NCBI GenBank assembly: GCA_935421135.1 | Contig: OW285188.1 | Span: forward strand, 2,935,001-2,999,000 | Length of the DNA stretch: 64,000 nt | Direction of reading: 5' to 3' | Origin: Bugulina stolonifera | Taxonomy: Eukaryota > Bryozoa > Gymnolaemata > Cheilostomatida > Bugulidae | Shown: positions 1-12,400 of the stretch, piece after piece | How the letters are laid out: each line of letters starts with the position of its first letter | Numbering within the stretch: position 1 is the first letter of the stretch | Program-made: the position numbers and the translations under genes | Notes under the pieces: model-generated | Databases searched by the model: none | What the model saw: the letters and a program-made list of their open reading frames with translations, nothing else | What the model was told of the DNA's origin: nothing

Positions 1-8
1 CAGTAAGT
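1..8 (+). other. CPSF1: Probable splice donor of the CPSF1 start-codon exon
   Basis: The window opens with CA|GTAAGT, a strong donor. The next exon (419) starts in phase 0 and lacks an in-frame ATG, so the missing Met must come from an upstream exon. It probably ends at base 2, with 3-418 as the first intron. Bases 3-418 are AT-rich and show nothing else. Confidence 0.5.
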
Positions 9-418
9 CATTTGCAAGGTTGGCATTAGCTAGTTATGAAAATATAAACTTGTTCTCTATTCATCACAAAATTAGGGAATCAATATTTTTGCTGGTTAAA
101 TCTGAAACTAGAGAATAAGGAATGCGATTGCTAGCTTTAATTGAATAAATCATTGTGTACATTGAGACGGGAGCTGAAAAACAAATACAATGTAGTAGGC
201 CTACTGTGAGTGAACTGAGCAAAAGAAATTCTTATTGATTAAATAATAGCCTATACCATTATTAATACAGTGAAATATATTTCATATATTGCAGTTCTAC
301 TAGGTTTGTAGCTTAAATTAAACTAAAGTTGTTCGCTTTCCCAGTGTTAAACATGTGCTGTACACTATTATGTTATTACACATGCATTAGTCCATAGTGC
401 TATGTTGTTTACGTTTAG

Positions 419-3400
419 ATCTATGGGCTCGTTAAAACAGTTCACCAGCCAACAGCAGTTGATGATTGCTGTTCGTGCCGGTTCTTTAATAATGAAGAGG
501 AGAATCTTGTGGTAGCCTGTGCCAACTGGCTGAAGGTGTATAGGGTGGTAGAGGAGGAAACCCCTACTGGTAAGTAGTAGGTAGTTAAACTGTACTACTG
601 CACTATATGTATATGTTGGGAATTTTGCTGTTAGTTGGCTACATCAAGATGATATACAACTTGTCTAAATTGACCAACCCTAATACAACCATGTATAGGT
701 GTAGTAAAACCTTGTATGGGTAGAGTGCTATGTAATACTACGTATGTAGATACACAGTGTTATACAATGTATATAGATGCACAGTATTGTTATACATGTA
801 TGTACATGAGCAGTGTTGTTATACATGTATGTAGATACGCAGAGTGCGAAGACGGGAGCAAGTGGTAATAAACAGAAGTTAGAATGTGTCACCTCCTACC
901 ACCTGTTTGGTAACATTGTGTCCATCTCTTCTCTCTGTCTACCATGGAAAGCTCGAGACATCCTGCTACTCTCATTTAAGGATGCCAAGGTATAGCCTCA
1001 GTACCTGTGTATATATCCTCAGTGCCCGTATGTATAGCCTCAGTACCTGTGTATAGACTAAGTACCTGTGTATAGACTAAGTACCTGTGTATATAGCCTC
1101 AGTACCTGTGTATATAGATAACTCTAGTCACTGGTCACTACATGTACACAGACATGTGTTTCACTTCATCAGGTGGGGTAACTAGGCACCTATAGGGTAT
1201 TACGTATCAATATATAACATAATGCATATAGTCTGTCATGTGGTATATTATTATATACTGTAAATGCACATACGTTCTACAGTTGTCTGTACTGGAGTAT
1301 GACCCACATACTAGAGATATAGTCACACTTTCTCTACATTACTTTGAGGAAGATGAACTCAAGGTATGTACTAGTTATACTCACTACTAGCTGCTCGTTC
1401 ATTGTAATACATGTATTATACATGTACATGTAGTCACCTTTCATCTAATGATTCATTTCCTAATATCACACGATATGACATCTACTTCTTTGTGGCCCAT
1501 TCATATACTGCTGCTAGCACTAACTTTGCTGGATGCTTTTTCCTTTTACAACTTTTTTATCAATCTAAATACAGACTGTAACTATATATTATAATATTTT
1601 ATTGGGCGTCATATTGTTGACTGTTATATTTATAGCCTGTATGTCTAATTCCGACTAACTGTCTGTCCTGTAGATACAGGCTGTTGCATGTCTACTATAA
1701 TATCATTGTCTGTCTATTGCAGAGTGGACTGTATTCTAACTTTAAGAAACCAGTAGTGAGAGTAGACCCAGATCTCAGGTGTGCCGCTATGTTGGTGTAC
1801 GGCTGTCAGCTGGTGGTGCTCCCTCTTAAGAAAGATACTGCAGCAGAGGACACCACCATCAGGTAGCCAATCAGAATCTCTATTTAATGTTTAACAGCAT
1901 GTTACATTCACCTGCCCTCTAATGTATGTATTTATTCATTTATGAGCCTCCATTGGACTGTATGATGATCATGTATATTGTTTATATAGCATGTTGCACT
2001 ATGTACAATGTACAAGTATTGCATGTTATATACATGTGGATTGTGCCTACCAGACCACTTTTCATATTTTTCTATAACTATCCATTATTACCCATCATAT
2101 AGGAGCACTTTTATATTTACTTGATACAGTCATACTATATGTTATATATGTATGCTTCCAGCAAGTCTCCATTCGCTCCGTCATACATCATAGACCTGTC
2201 CCAGATGGACGAAAAAATCCACAATATTATAGATATACAGTTTCTGCAGGGCTACTATGAGCCCACCCTCTTCATACTGTATGAGCCCATCAGAACTTGG
2301 GCCGGGTAAGCAGCTATACATCTGTATGATAATAGTTTACAGATTGAGTGGGAATCTACGTCTTATCTTGCTCAGTAGCCCCAGTCAGTCTCTCTTATTA
2401 ATGCATTTGGTAATTCTATTTCGTAATTGTTCTCTCCTTACCTGGTGAGCTGGATAATTGTTTGCTATGTACATCACCATGTACAAAGAGACTGTATAAT
2501 ATATATGGTCTAATGAGTTGTATTCTTACTTTGTATGGAATGGCAACTCCTGTTTAAAATAGTAAAATAGTGAAACATGATCATTTCCTATAATAAATTA
2601 TTTGTGTATCTGAAATATACATATATGTAGGTTCTGAATGTACATATGTATATGAACTACTGTTTACATGTATGTGCATGTTGCTCTAATTGCATGACTG
2701 TGTCTAGACGGCTGCCTACTAGGAGAGACACATGTAAGATAGCTGCTATATCACTGAACATGCAGGAGAAAGCTCACCCAGTCATATGGTCTCTGGACAA
2801 CCTGCCCTATGACTGCCAGATGACATTGCCTATGCCTAAACCCACTGGTTAGTATATCATGTGTGCTCACTGACTGAGCAAGTCGTCAGCATGCCGTGTG
2901 GTAAAATAAGAAGATGGGTCTTGATATTTAGTTAAGTTTTTACAATCGAATCAGTTAGTTATGCTGATTTACAAGCACAGGCCGCTGGGACCCAAGTTTG
3001 AGCTTTTATGGCCACAGTTGGTCAAAGAATATTACAAATTGGCTGAAGATGGTTAACTTTGCTCTAACAAGTGTAAATTAGTGCTGATGTATTGAAGCAT
3101 AACTAGCTGTCAGTACACTTATCTTATGTTTAAATTTTAACACAAGGCAGGATAATTGTGTCAGTTGTTTTGTGGTGCAATAGATTATGGTAGACGTCAT
3201 GTGTTGGGAGTTGTGAACGAGTATGCTGGGTTTAATATGAACTTGGTAACTGCGGTAACTGGTGTGTTCATAATTAGGTTAGGTTGATGGTGACCTGGCC
3301 ATTCCACAGCTAAGATATATACAATATAGTGTCACATGCTAGTATCTCTTAGCAGTATCTATAATTAGTGTAAGTAGTATTTAGTGTCTGTAAATTGTAG

Positions 3401-6400
3401 GGGGTGTACTAGTATATACTGCCTGTAAATTGTAGGGGGTGTACTAGTATATACTGCCTGTAAATTGTAGAGGGTGTACTAGTATATGCTGCCTGTAAAT
3501 TGTAGGGGGTGTACTAGTATATACTAGTATATACTGTAGGGGGTGTACTAGTATTTGCTGTCTGTATATTGTAGGGGGTGTACTAGTATTTGCTGTCACA
3601 TCAGTGATATATTTAAATCAGAGTGTACCTCCATACGCTGCCTCCATGTGCAGTATCAGTGACACAGTGTCCCACTTCCCCATGAGTAAGTATATGCACG
3701 CATACCATACTGTACTGTTATGTTGTACACACACACATACTCTACTGTACTGTTATGTTGTACACACATACCATACTGTACTGTTATGTTGTACACACAC
3801 ACCTTGCTGTACTGTTATGTTGTACACACATACCATACTCTACTGTTATGTTGTACACTCACACCTTACTATACTGTTATGTTGTACACACATACCATAC
3901 TGTACTGTTGTGTTGTACACACATATCATACTGTACTGTTATGTTGTACACACATACTATACTGTACTGTTGTGTTGTACACACATACCATACTGTACTG
4001 TTATGTTGTACACACATACTATACTGTACTGTTGTGTTGTACACACATACCATACTGTACTGTTATGTTGTACACACATACTATACTGTACTGTTATGTT
4101 GTACACACACACCTTACTATACTGTTATGTTGTACACACATACCTTACTGTACTGTTATGTTGTACACACATACCATACTGTACTGTTATGTTGTACACA
4201 CATACTATACTGTACTGTTATCTTGTACACACATACCTTACTGTACTGTTATGTTGTACACACACACCTTGCTGTACTGTTATGTTGTACACACACACCT
4301 TACTATACTGTTATGTTGTACACACATACCATGCTGTACTGTTATGTTGTATACACATACCATACTGTACTGTTGTGTTGTACACACATACCATACTGTA
4401 CTGATATGTTGTACACACATCCCTTGCTATACTGTTATGTTATATGTATACAGAACCTCAAGACTCAGTGGCACTCACACTAGATAACTCTCACGTTTGC
4501 CTCCTCACTAATGATCAGGTCGTTATATCCACAAAGACTGGTGAAATGTAAGTAGACTATACTACCTGCAGGACAATGGTATACTGCCTGATATTGTAAA
4601 TAGCCTACGCTGTACTACTGTACTACTGTAGTACTGTACTACTGTACTACTGTATCACTGTACTACTGTATTACTGTACTACTGTACTACTGTACTAGCT
4701 GTACAACTCAACTGGTACTACACCTTATTTGGTTTCTGTTGTTTAAATTGCTCAAGCTGATGGCAAGTGGGTTAGCATATACTTCCATGTGCATTTGTCA
4801 GTTTTCTCATCTTGCTATGGAACATAGTTTATAAATATATGGCTATTCACTCATTTTGTTGGGGATGAAAAACTTACTTTCTGTTTTTTTTGTGAAATTC
4901 TAGTAAATATTCTAATTAGTTTGACTGCACTGACGTAAACATGCTGTGTCTATGGGACTATTAATAGGACTGTAATATTAATGAAACTGGACCCTCGACA
5001 TTCGTATTTTATATTCCAATATATTATTGACTTTTGGCAATATAACTCAAATTTAGACCTAGTGGTAAACACCCGGCTGCCGATAGTGTTATGTTGATGC
5101 TGTTATGTATGTACCAAGTACAAACTATCATGTTATAACCTTGTACTTTACTGTATTTTAGTTACGTGATGACCCTGTGCCTAGACAGTACTCGGGCTGT
5201 GAAGAATTTCCACTTGGACAAAGCTGCTTCCAGTGTTCTCCCTTCATGTGTAAATAATTTAGCTGCTACTATTTTAGACACTTTCAGATCTTCAAGGGCC
5301 TCGGAGAAATACTCAGAGGATGCCAATTTGAAATGGTAGAATTGTATTTTCAGTGCTTGAGAATTGCAACAAGTATCCAATAGGACAAGTAATTGTTAAG
5401 ATTTAGGACGGAATGAGCTAACTGTTATGGTTGTTTACTACAGACCTAATTAATACTTGCAAACTGTTGAGCCATCTCTTACTCTACACTCTGATGTATT
5501 GTATTAATATTATTCTTTATTTAGTTGTGTTTAATTGGTGAGCAGACGCTATTCCTAGGATCACGACTCGGTAACTCACTCTTACTCAGATATGAGGTCA
5601 CAGACTCCAGTAAAGCTTCCACCATAACTGTACAGGTCTGTATAATCACTATAGTAGGATTTAGTGCTACGCCCTTATACTTGGTTCGACTTGGTGGTAT
5701 GTACTTATACCTGAGTTTGACTTGGTGGTATGTTCTTATACTTGAGTACGACTTGGTAGTATGTTCTTATACTTGAGTTCGATTTGGTGGTATGTTCTTA
5801 TACTTGAGTATGACTTGGTTATGTATAGTTATAGCTGGCCATCACTTGGCGATATATGACTTGTTAATATATTTTTATATTTGAGGCTGTATTTTATGTA
5901 GAACACAGAAGCAAAGCAGGAAGAAACACCACCACAGGATCAGCCTCATCAGGATTGGCTGGGTGAGTAGTCTGTGTATAGCCAATAAGGCCGCAATATC
6001 CATTCACATCATACAGCTGACTATGCTTACCACGTGACTTACATAGTACTGCTAGCACAGATAATTCTTGTAGTTAAACTTTATACTTAGCACAATAACA
6101 AACTACATATATATGTATTACAGCAGCGTAGTGTAGGTTGAGCCAGACTTGAGTACACCAAGAGTAAGGACACAGTTATATACAAGATTGAGCCCTAATA
6201 AATATCTAACAATGTAACTACATATAAATTAGATCCACTAGATGGAGTAGTCGTTTAAAAGTTAAAATCAGAAATGGCATGTTGAAGCGGACTTTCCATC
6301 CTGGGTTTTAGTCTTTGTAAACTAATTTATAGGCTTTTTAGTCATTGATAGTTGAACTCGTTGATTAGGTTGGAAGGACTGGTACCCATGTGTCACTCAT

Positions 6401-9400
6401 CTCGGTTAGCTAAATTAATTAGTAATTGCTCCCCATGCTAAAGACATGAGTCCTTCCATTATACTGTGTTACATAAGAGTGCTATTTATAATTGTGTACA
6501 AGAAATAAACAAGGGCTGTTGTACACGTAGTTATGCTGCACGTACACCAAAAATAGTTTACATTATTTATTAATGTCATGTGTTTAAAGTATGATGCACT
6601 GCTAGCAATCCTATCACAACACTGGTCAGGTACTGATCCTATTATGGGGGTTTGATGATGATACTCGGGATTCTACAATACAGACTCCTTCCCCAATGTA
6701 TTATTAGACATGACTTTCATCTTAAGCTATCCCATAAGTTTCTGTGTTTGGTATTGATATTATACTCAGGCAATCTTGGTGGAGGCTGCAATACTGAGCA
6801 AAGTGGTCGTAGGAGAAGGCCTGGCAGTCTACTGTTTTCACACACTGTACTCCACAGTTGTCGAGTGAGTGTGTCCTCGGTAGTAGTCGTATCACTGGCC
6901 CTGTACACCTACCACTAGTTGCTGTCCTGGTGAATCGAGTGGCAGTACTTTGTGTCTCCACATCGCTACCAATGACACGCATCCCGCCGTTTTTAGTAGC
7001 TACTGCCACTCTATTGCTACTGATCTTCTTCACTGCTTCGACGTCAGTTGAGATCACTGTGCATTCATCGCCTATGTATACACACAGATCGATCGTCGGT
7101 TCAGTATACAGACGAAGGTTATTCTGCCGGTAGAAGAACACGTTGTTTATCTCAATGACTTCTAGTGCACTACTCAACTGTTTGATGGGCTCAACAACTA
7201 CTGTTCCATTTTGAAGTCGCTTGATTAGTGAAACGTAGCTTTTACTAATGTCATATATTAGTAAACCCTGTGAATGTCGACTCATTTGGAACACGTCAGG
7301 TGAAGGGAGTAGAAGTACGCTTTGTTGATTGTCCACTACAATTCGGTGGGTTTTCTTATTTCTAGTGTCGCATGCTACTAATTCATTCAAATTGTCCTTC
7401 AGTCTGACGTACAATGTATAACTGCTTTTATCGTAGATTGCCTGCTTTGGACGGTATAAACTAGAATCATAAAAACTTGTCTCTGTTTTAAGACTGCTGC
7501 TGTAGCACAGTCCGATATACACTTTCACTTGCCGTGTAGTGGTATTCATATACTCAATGCAGTCCTTATCTTTGTCGACTAAGACGAGTAAGTTCTGGTT
7601 GGTTTCTGTAGTAACCAGTTCTATGGAGAGGATGGTTAATCTGCCTAACTGCAGTGTGTAGTGTCCAGTCTCTAGATTCAGTGTATATATACCAGGTCTG
7701 GCGAGGACATATACTTGACTATCTGTGTTAGGATATGCTGCCAAGTCTGCTATATAGTTCTGTGGGGGTTGTGTGTCCACCCTGTAGTACTCTTGTAGTT
7801 GTCCAGCAGCCACATCTAAAACATTACAACATAAACTGTGCTAGTGAAGCTTCAGCCAATAGCCTAACTGGCTGTGTAACTCACCATTACTTTAAAAAGC
7901 TGAAGTTCAAGGCTTCCGCCATATTACACTTGCTCAGATAGTTTAAAATGTTTCTGCCAGAGACCTATTTCTGAAACTGATGTGGTGAATTGAGCCACCA
8001 CTTTCATTTTGCATGCAGAAATCAGTTTCTAAGTAGATGACTTTTCTAAAAAGTAATTATGTTAGTGCTTCTGTACAATTACAGCGTCTCAAATGTCTTT
8101 CAAACTATTTAAATTGTTATTCAAATTCAGTTAAAAAATTGAGATTAAAGTTAAACCAGTAGAATTCCTAAAACTAAGTGCCCTAAACACTGCCTTTAAA
8201 TTGTAGTTGAGAGTAATGGCTCCAAGCCTGGTATACAGTTATGAGCAAGGGACTTTATTCTGCTACACATTTACCCCAAAACAGAATGTACATTTTGACT
8301 GCATTATGACCTGTTTTGCATTTCATACACAACATCGAAATGATAACCTCTGTCTGGCTTGGCACATGTGGGCTGTGTACATGCGTGTAATATGTAAAAG
8401 TGAAGATATACAGCACTAACCGTTGTTGAATATGAGGCTGACAAGCTGTAGACCTATGTACATACAGAGACTGTGCAGAGCTTTATACCCAGTCATGTTA
8501 CCTCAAGTGATGCAGGAGCTGATATATCGGCATATGCAGAGTACCCTCAGTGTTAACAGTAGACTGCGTAGACTGGGGCGTGTGTATCTTATAAGGCCAT
8601 GTGAATGAGCTCTTTATTTGTACAAATCAAGTGCAGGAAATTTTATTTCCTCTCTTTTTGACACTCGAATCAATGATATAGTACTTTAATACTGAGTGGA
8701 ATATCTCTCCAACACAGGTCTTGCTAATTAGTACAGTCCCTTGGTGATGCTTAGTGTCGTCATTTTTTTGTCTTTTTCTTAATTGTTCTTAGTTTCCAGG
8801 GCTATCATGCTACTCATGTTTTATAATATTTGTGTAGTTTGGTTTGCTTGTGTTCACCTACATATACTTGTATCTGACCAACAGCCAAGGATGCAGCTGT
8901 ACTCGAGAAAGAGCTAGATGAGTTGGAAGTGTATGGTAACACGGACACGGCGAGGGCCACTGATGAAATTTTACAGTACAATTTCCAGGTCGTTAAATCC
9001 ATTTTATTGTTTATTATTTCACTAAAATGTTGTGTTAACTTCTCTACAAACAGTCCCCTATCCTATGTTAGAAGCTCATTAACTGATAGAGTAGTAATAG
9101 ACTATTGGAAGGATTATCTAAACCTTGGGGTGTAATAATGCATCATAGAATAACTGATTCAATATTGAAATGGGTTGATATTGATTTCTGTTGTTATTAA
9201 AATATGGACGTAAGTATACAATAATGGATGCTAATTCTTATATTCATTGTATATCAACTATAATTGCTACCTGTGCAGGAAATGAGGTGATTAGTTTATT
9301 AGCGCACGCTCGACTCTATTTGTCCTTCGATCTTTTGTGAAGCGATTTCACATCCTCTTGGGTCTCATTTTACAAGATCAAAGCATTCATATAGTCATGG

Positions 9401-12400
9401 AGGACAGACAGTAATGTGTTATATTGTGTGCTTGTAATGTGTGCCTATGGGCATATAGCCTGGTAACATGATATCCACATACTTGTACATGTAGTTATGA
9501 TGCTGTAAATATATTCTCAGGTATGTGACAGTTTAATGAACGTAGCACCTTGTGCTCGAATATCTCTTGGAGAACCAGCTTTTCTCTCTGAGGAGTTGGC
9601 TCCTCTCTGTCAGGTGAGTCAGCTTCCTATCGGACAATCTCTGGTCTACAGTGAACCTTCATTGGTTGATTTCTACCGAATTCTTCTTGCTACTGATTAC
9701 TATTGTATGTTGAAATGTTTAGTATTCTCTTCCGTGCTGTAAGTAGTATTTGTGTTGGTCAGGTGGATGTAGATCTGGAGTTGGTCACCACATCTGGTTA
9801 TGGTAAGAATGGAGCTCTTACGTTCCTTCAAAGGACTGTTCGCCCTCAGATCGTCACTACCTTCCAGCTGCCTGACATCAGGAATGTGTGGACTGTACGG
9901 GGTCCTCTCAATTCAGAAACTGTTAGTATTCCTCAGGTACTCAGGCTATACACTGTGCAGATAGTTCTTACTAACAGTCTATTGCATACAGAGTGTAGAT
10001 TTTATGAATTTTTTTCAAATGCCACTATAATGGCATTTAGTCCATCTCCATAAGACACCTATATTGTTTACATGTTCTATTTAGGTTGATGAAGGAGGTA
10101 GAGATTGCTTGGAAAAAAATATGGAATCCTATTTAATCTTGGGGAAAGACGACTCCACAATGGTAACAACAGTAATCCATTCATAGAGTAAATAGGGTTT
10201 GTCCTCTCGGTTAATACATTTAGCCAAGTTGGGGCAAACATGGCATTTCTTGGTTCTGGAGTATATGTTCATCGTTCCTCTCCTCTGCAGTAGAGCACCT
10301 GCAGTAGAGCACCCGCAGTAGAGCACCTTCAGTAGAGCACCTGCAGTAGAGCACGTGCAGTAGAGCACCGGTTACTTTCTAGTTTATGAGCAGTATTAAA
10401 TCCCATGATGGATGAATCAAGTCCATCACACAGATTGATATGCTCTCGTCAGTTGATTGGTCAGATGTGGTAATTGAACTGTTATAAAAAGGGGTTGTGG
10501 GGTCAATCTCTCCCCACTTGTGTCGCTTAGTCTGGTGTGCGCTCATTCTATATGTGAACTTGCCCTCCTTTTCTCCTCCCTTCCCCCTCGGTAGAATAGG
10601 CCCTTCTTTTATTCTCCTTTTGCCCTGTCAAGACAGTTTTCACTGTTGAATGTACTTGGTCCAAGTTTTTTATTGGCTGTGTAAACCAGCAACCTATTTG
10701 GGAGAAGAGTTCTGGACGAGGTGAGACAACTTCACAATAAACCAGTCATTCAGTCTTGCTGCTCTGTGTCTTTTGTGAAATCCTTTTTCAAGATGTACGT
10801 TGAAGCTATTTATTTGTGTATATATATGTAAGTCTAATGTGTATGTTGAACAGCATTATTATACATGTACAGTACATGTAACATGTGCACCTGCATGTAC
10901 AAACCTACCATGTGACCATGTTAATATGCACACACTATTATTAGATACTCCAAACTACAGATGATATTAGTGAATTAGATCATAGTGGCTTCAACACGGA
11001 GTCGTGTACTGTCTACGCTGGTAATATCGGTGATAATTATACAGTGCAAGTAACTGCTAAGGGAATCAGGCTGCTGATTGGAGGTTTGTACTCCTAGTTC
11101 AGTATCCATTGGTGACTCACACACTCCTAACTCTGTATCTATTGATGACTCACACACTCCTAACTCAGTACCTATTGATGACTCACACACTCCTAACTCA
11201 GTATCCATTGATGACTCACACACTCCTAACTCAGTATCCATTGATGGCTCACACACTCCTAACTCAGTATCCATTGATGACTCGCACACTCCTAACTCAG
11301 TATCCATTGATGACTCACACACTCCTAACTCAGTATCTATTGGTGACTCAGTCATCTAAATCTAAGCATGCTACCTCTTATTTTGTCTCTCATTTATATT
11401 TCACCCTATAGTCTAGATGTGGCAATTCCTAATTTAAATGAAAGATGTAGTTTGTATCTACACATTTATATGTATGAACTGTCGACCGTTTTGAAGCGTG
11501 TTACATTAACTAACTTGTGTTGCGAACAGTGAAACAGCTACAGAATATCCCAGTAGATATCGGCTCATCCATAGCTGCTGCCATGGTGTGTGACCCGTAC
11601 CTGCTGATAGTCAGCGAGCAGGGTGCTATGATGCTGCTGCAGCTCAAGCTGATGGAGGAAGGAGAGACTAGGCTAACAGTTATTAAGCAACCCACGGAAC
11701 TGGTTAGTAACATAGTACGTAGTAGATGTACAGTAGAACGGTACAGTAGAGCGGTGCAGTAGAGCGGTACAGTAGAGCGGTGCAGTAGAACGGTACAGTA
11801 GAACGGTACAGTAGAGCGGTGCAGTAGAACGGTACAGTAGAGCGGTACAGTAGAGCGGTGCAGTAGAGTGGTGCAGTAGAGCGGTGCAGTAGAACGGTGC
11901 AGTAGAGCGGTGCAGTAGAGTGGTGCAGTAGAGCGGTGCAGTAGAGTGGTGCAGTAGAGCGGTGCAGTAGAGTGGTGCAGTAGAGTATTCAATCTACCAT
12001 TTACATTATGTATATGCATGATATATAGGAGATAGAGGTGGTTACAGTGTGCCTACATAAAGATGTCAGTGGTATGTTCACCTTCCCTTCTAAGGACATG
12101 GACACAGGATCTCAGTCTACGGTCAGTGCTACTCCTATGCCTGCCCAACGTACATCTAGACACAGCACCAGCATGTCTGAAGACAGGCTCGGTGACACCA
12201 GGTTAGATCCATTACATACACATTGTACTTATTACAGTCGTTACATGCACCTATTACAGTCGTTACATGCACCTATTACAGTCGTTACATGCACCTATTA
12301 CAGTCGTTACATGCACCTATTACAGTCGTTATATTGTAATGGTTTCTGTGATTTCGTGCGGTCGTCCTTGGACGACTACCGACTCAGTGCCTATGAGTGG

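Larger units (their letters stand above)
419..5962 (+). other. CPSF1: CPSF1 exon block 1: N-terminal propeller (MMS1_N-type region)
   Basis: Eleven exons encode the first third of the protein. Conserved pieces that fix the exons are [11 protein letters not shown] (419 exon), [10 protein letters not shown] (835), LSLHYFEE (1283), [16 protein letters not shown] (1723), [12 protein letters not shown] and [10 protein letters not shown] (2162), [11 protein letters not shown] (2708), YLNQSVPPY (3575), FHLDKAA (5162) and [13 protein letters not shown] (5525). The 5902 exon is a short acidic, Gln-rich linker matching the variable linker of the family. Introns here are 115-910 bp, and several contain tandem repeats touching a splice site. 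The next intron (5963-8884) is the largest in the gene and holds an antisense gene. Confidence 0.93.

Noticed and set aside
3604..4487. Three overlapping 240-266-codon + strand frames rich in Tyr, Cys, Thr, His
   Set aside because: Pure product of a 31-bp tandem repeat without stops inside a CPSF1 intron. The flanking exons splice across it.
11510..12019. 169-codon - strand frame rich in STAPLYC
   Set aside because: Antisense shadow of a CPSF1 exon joined to a 13-bp minisatellite.
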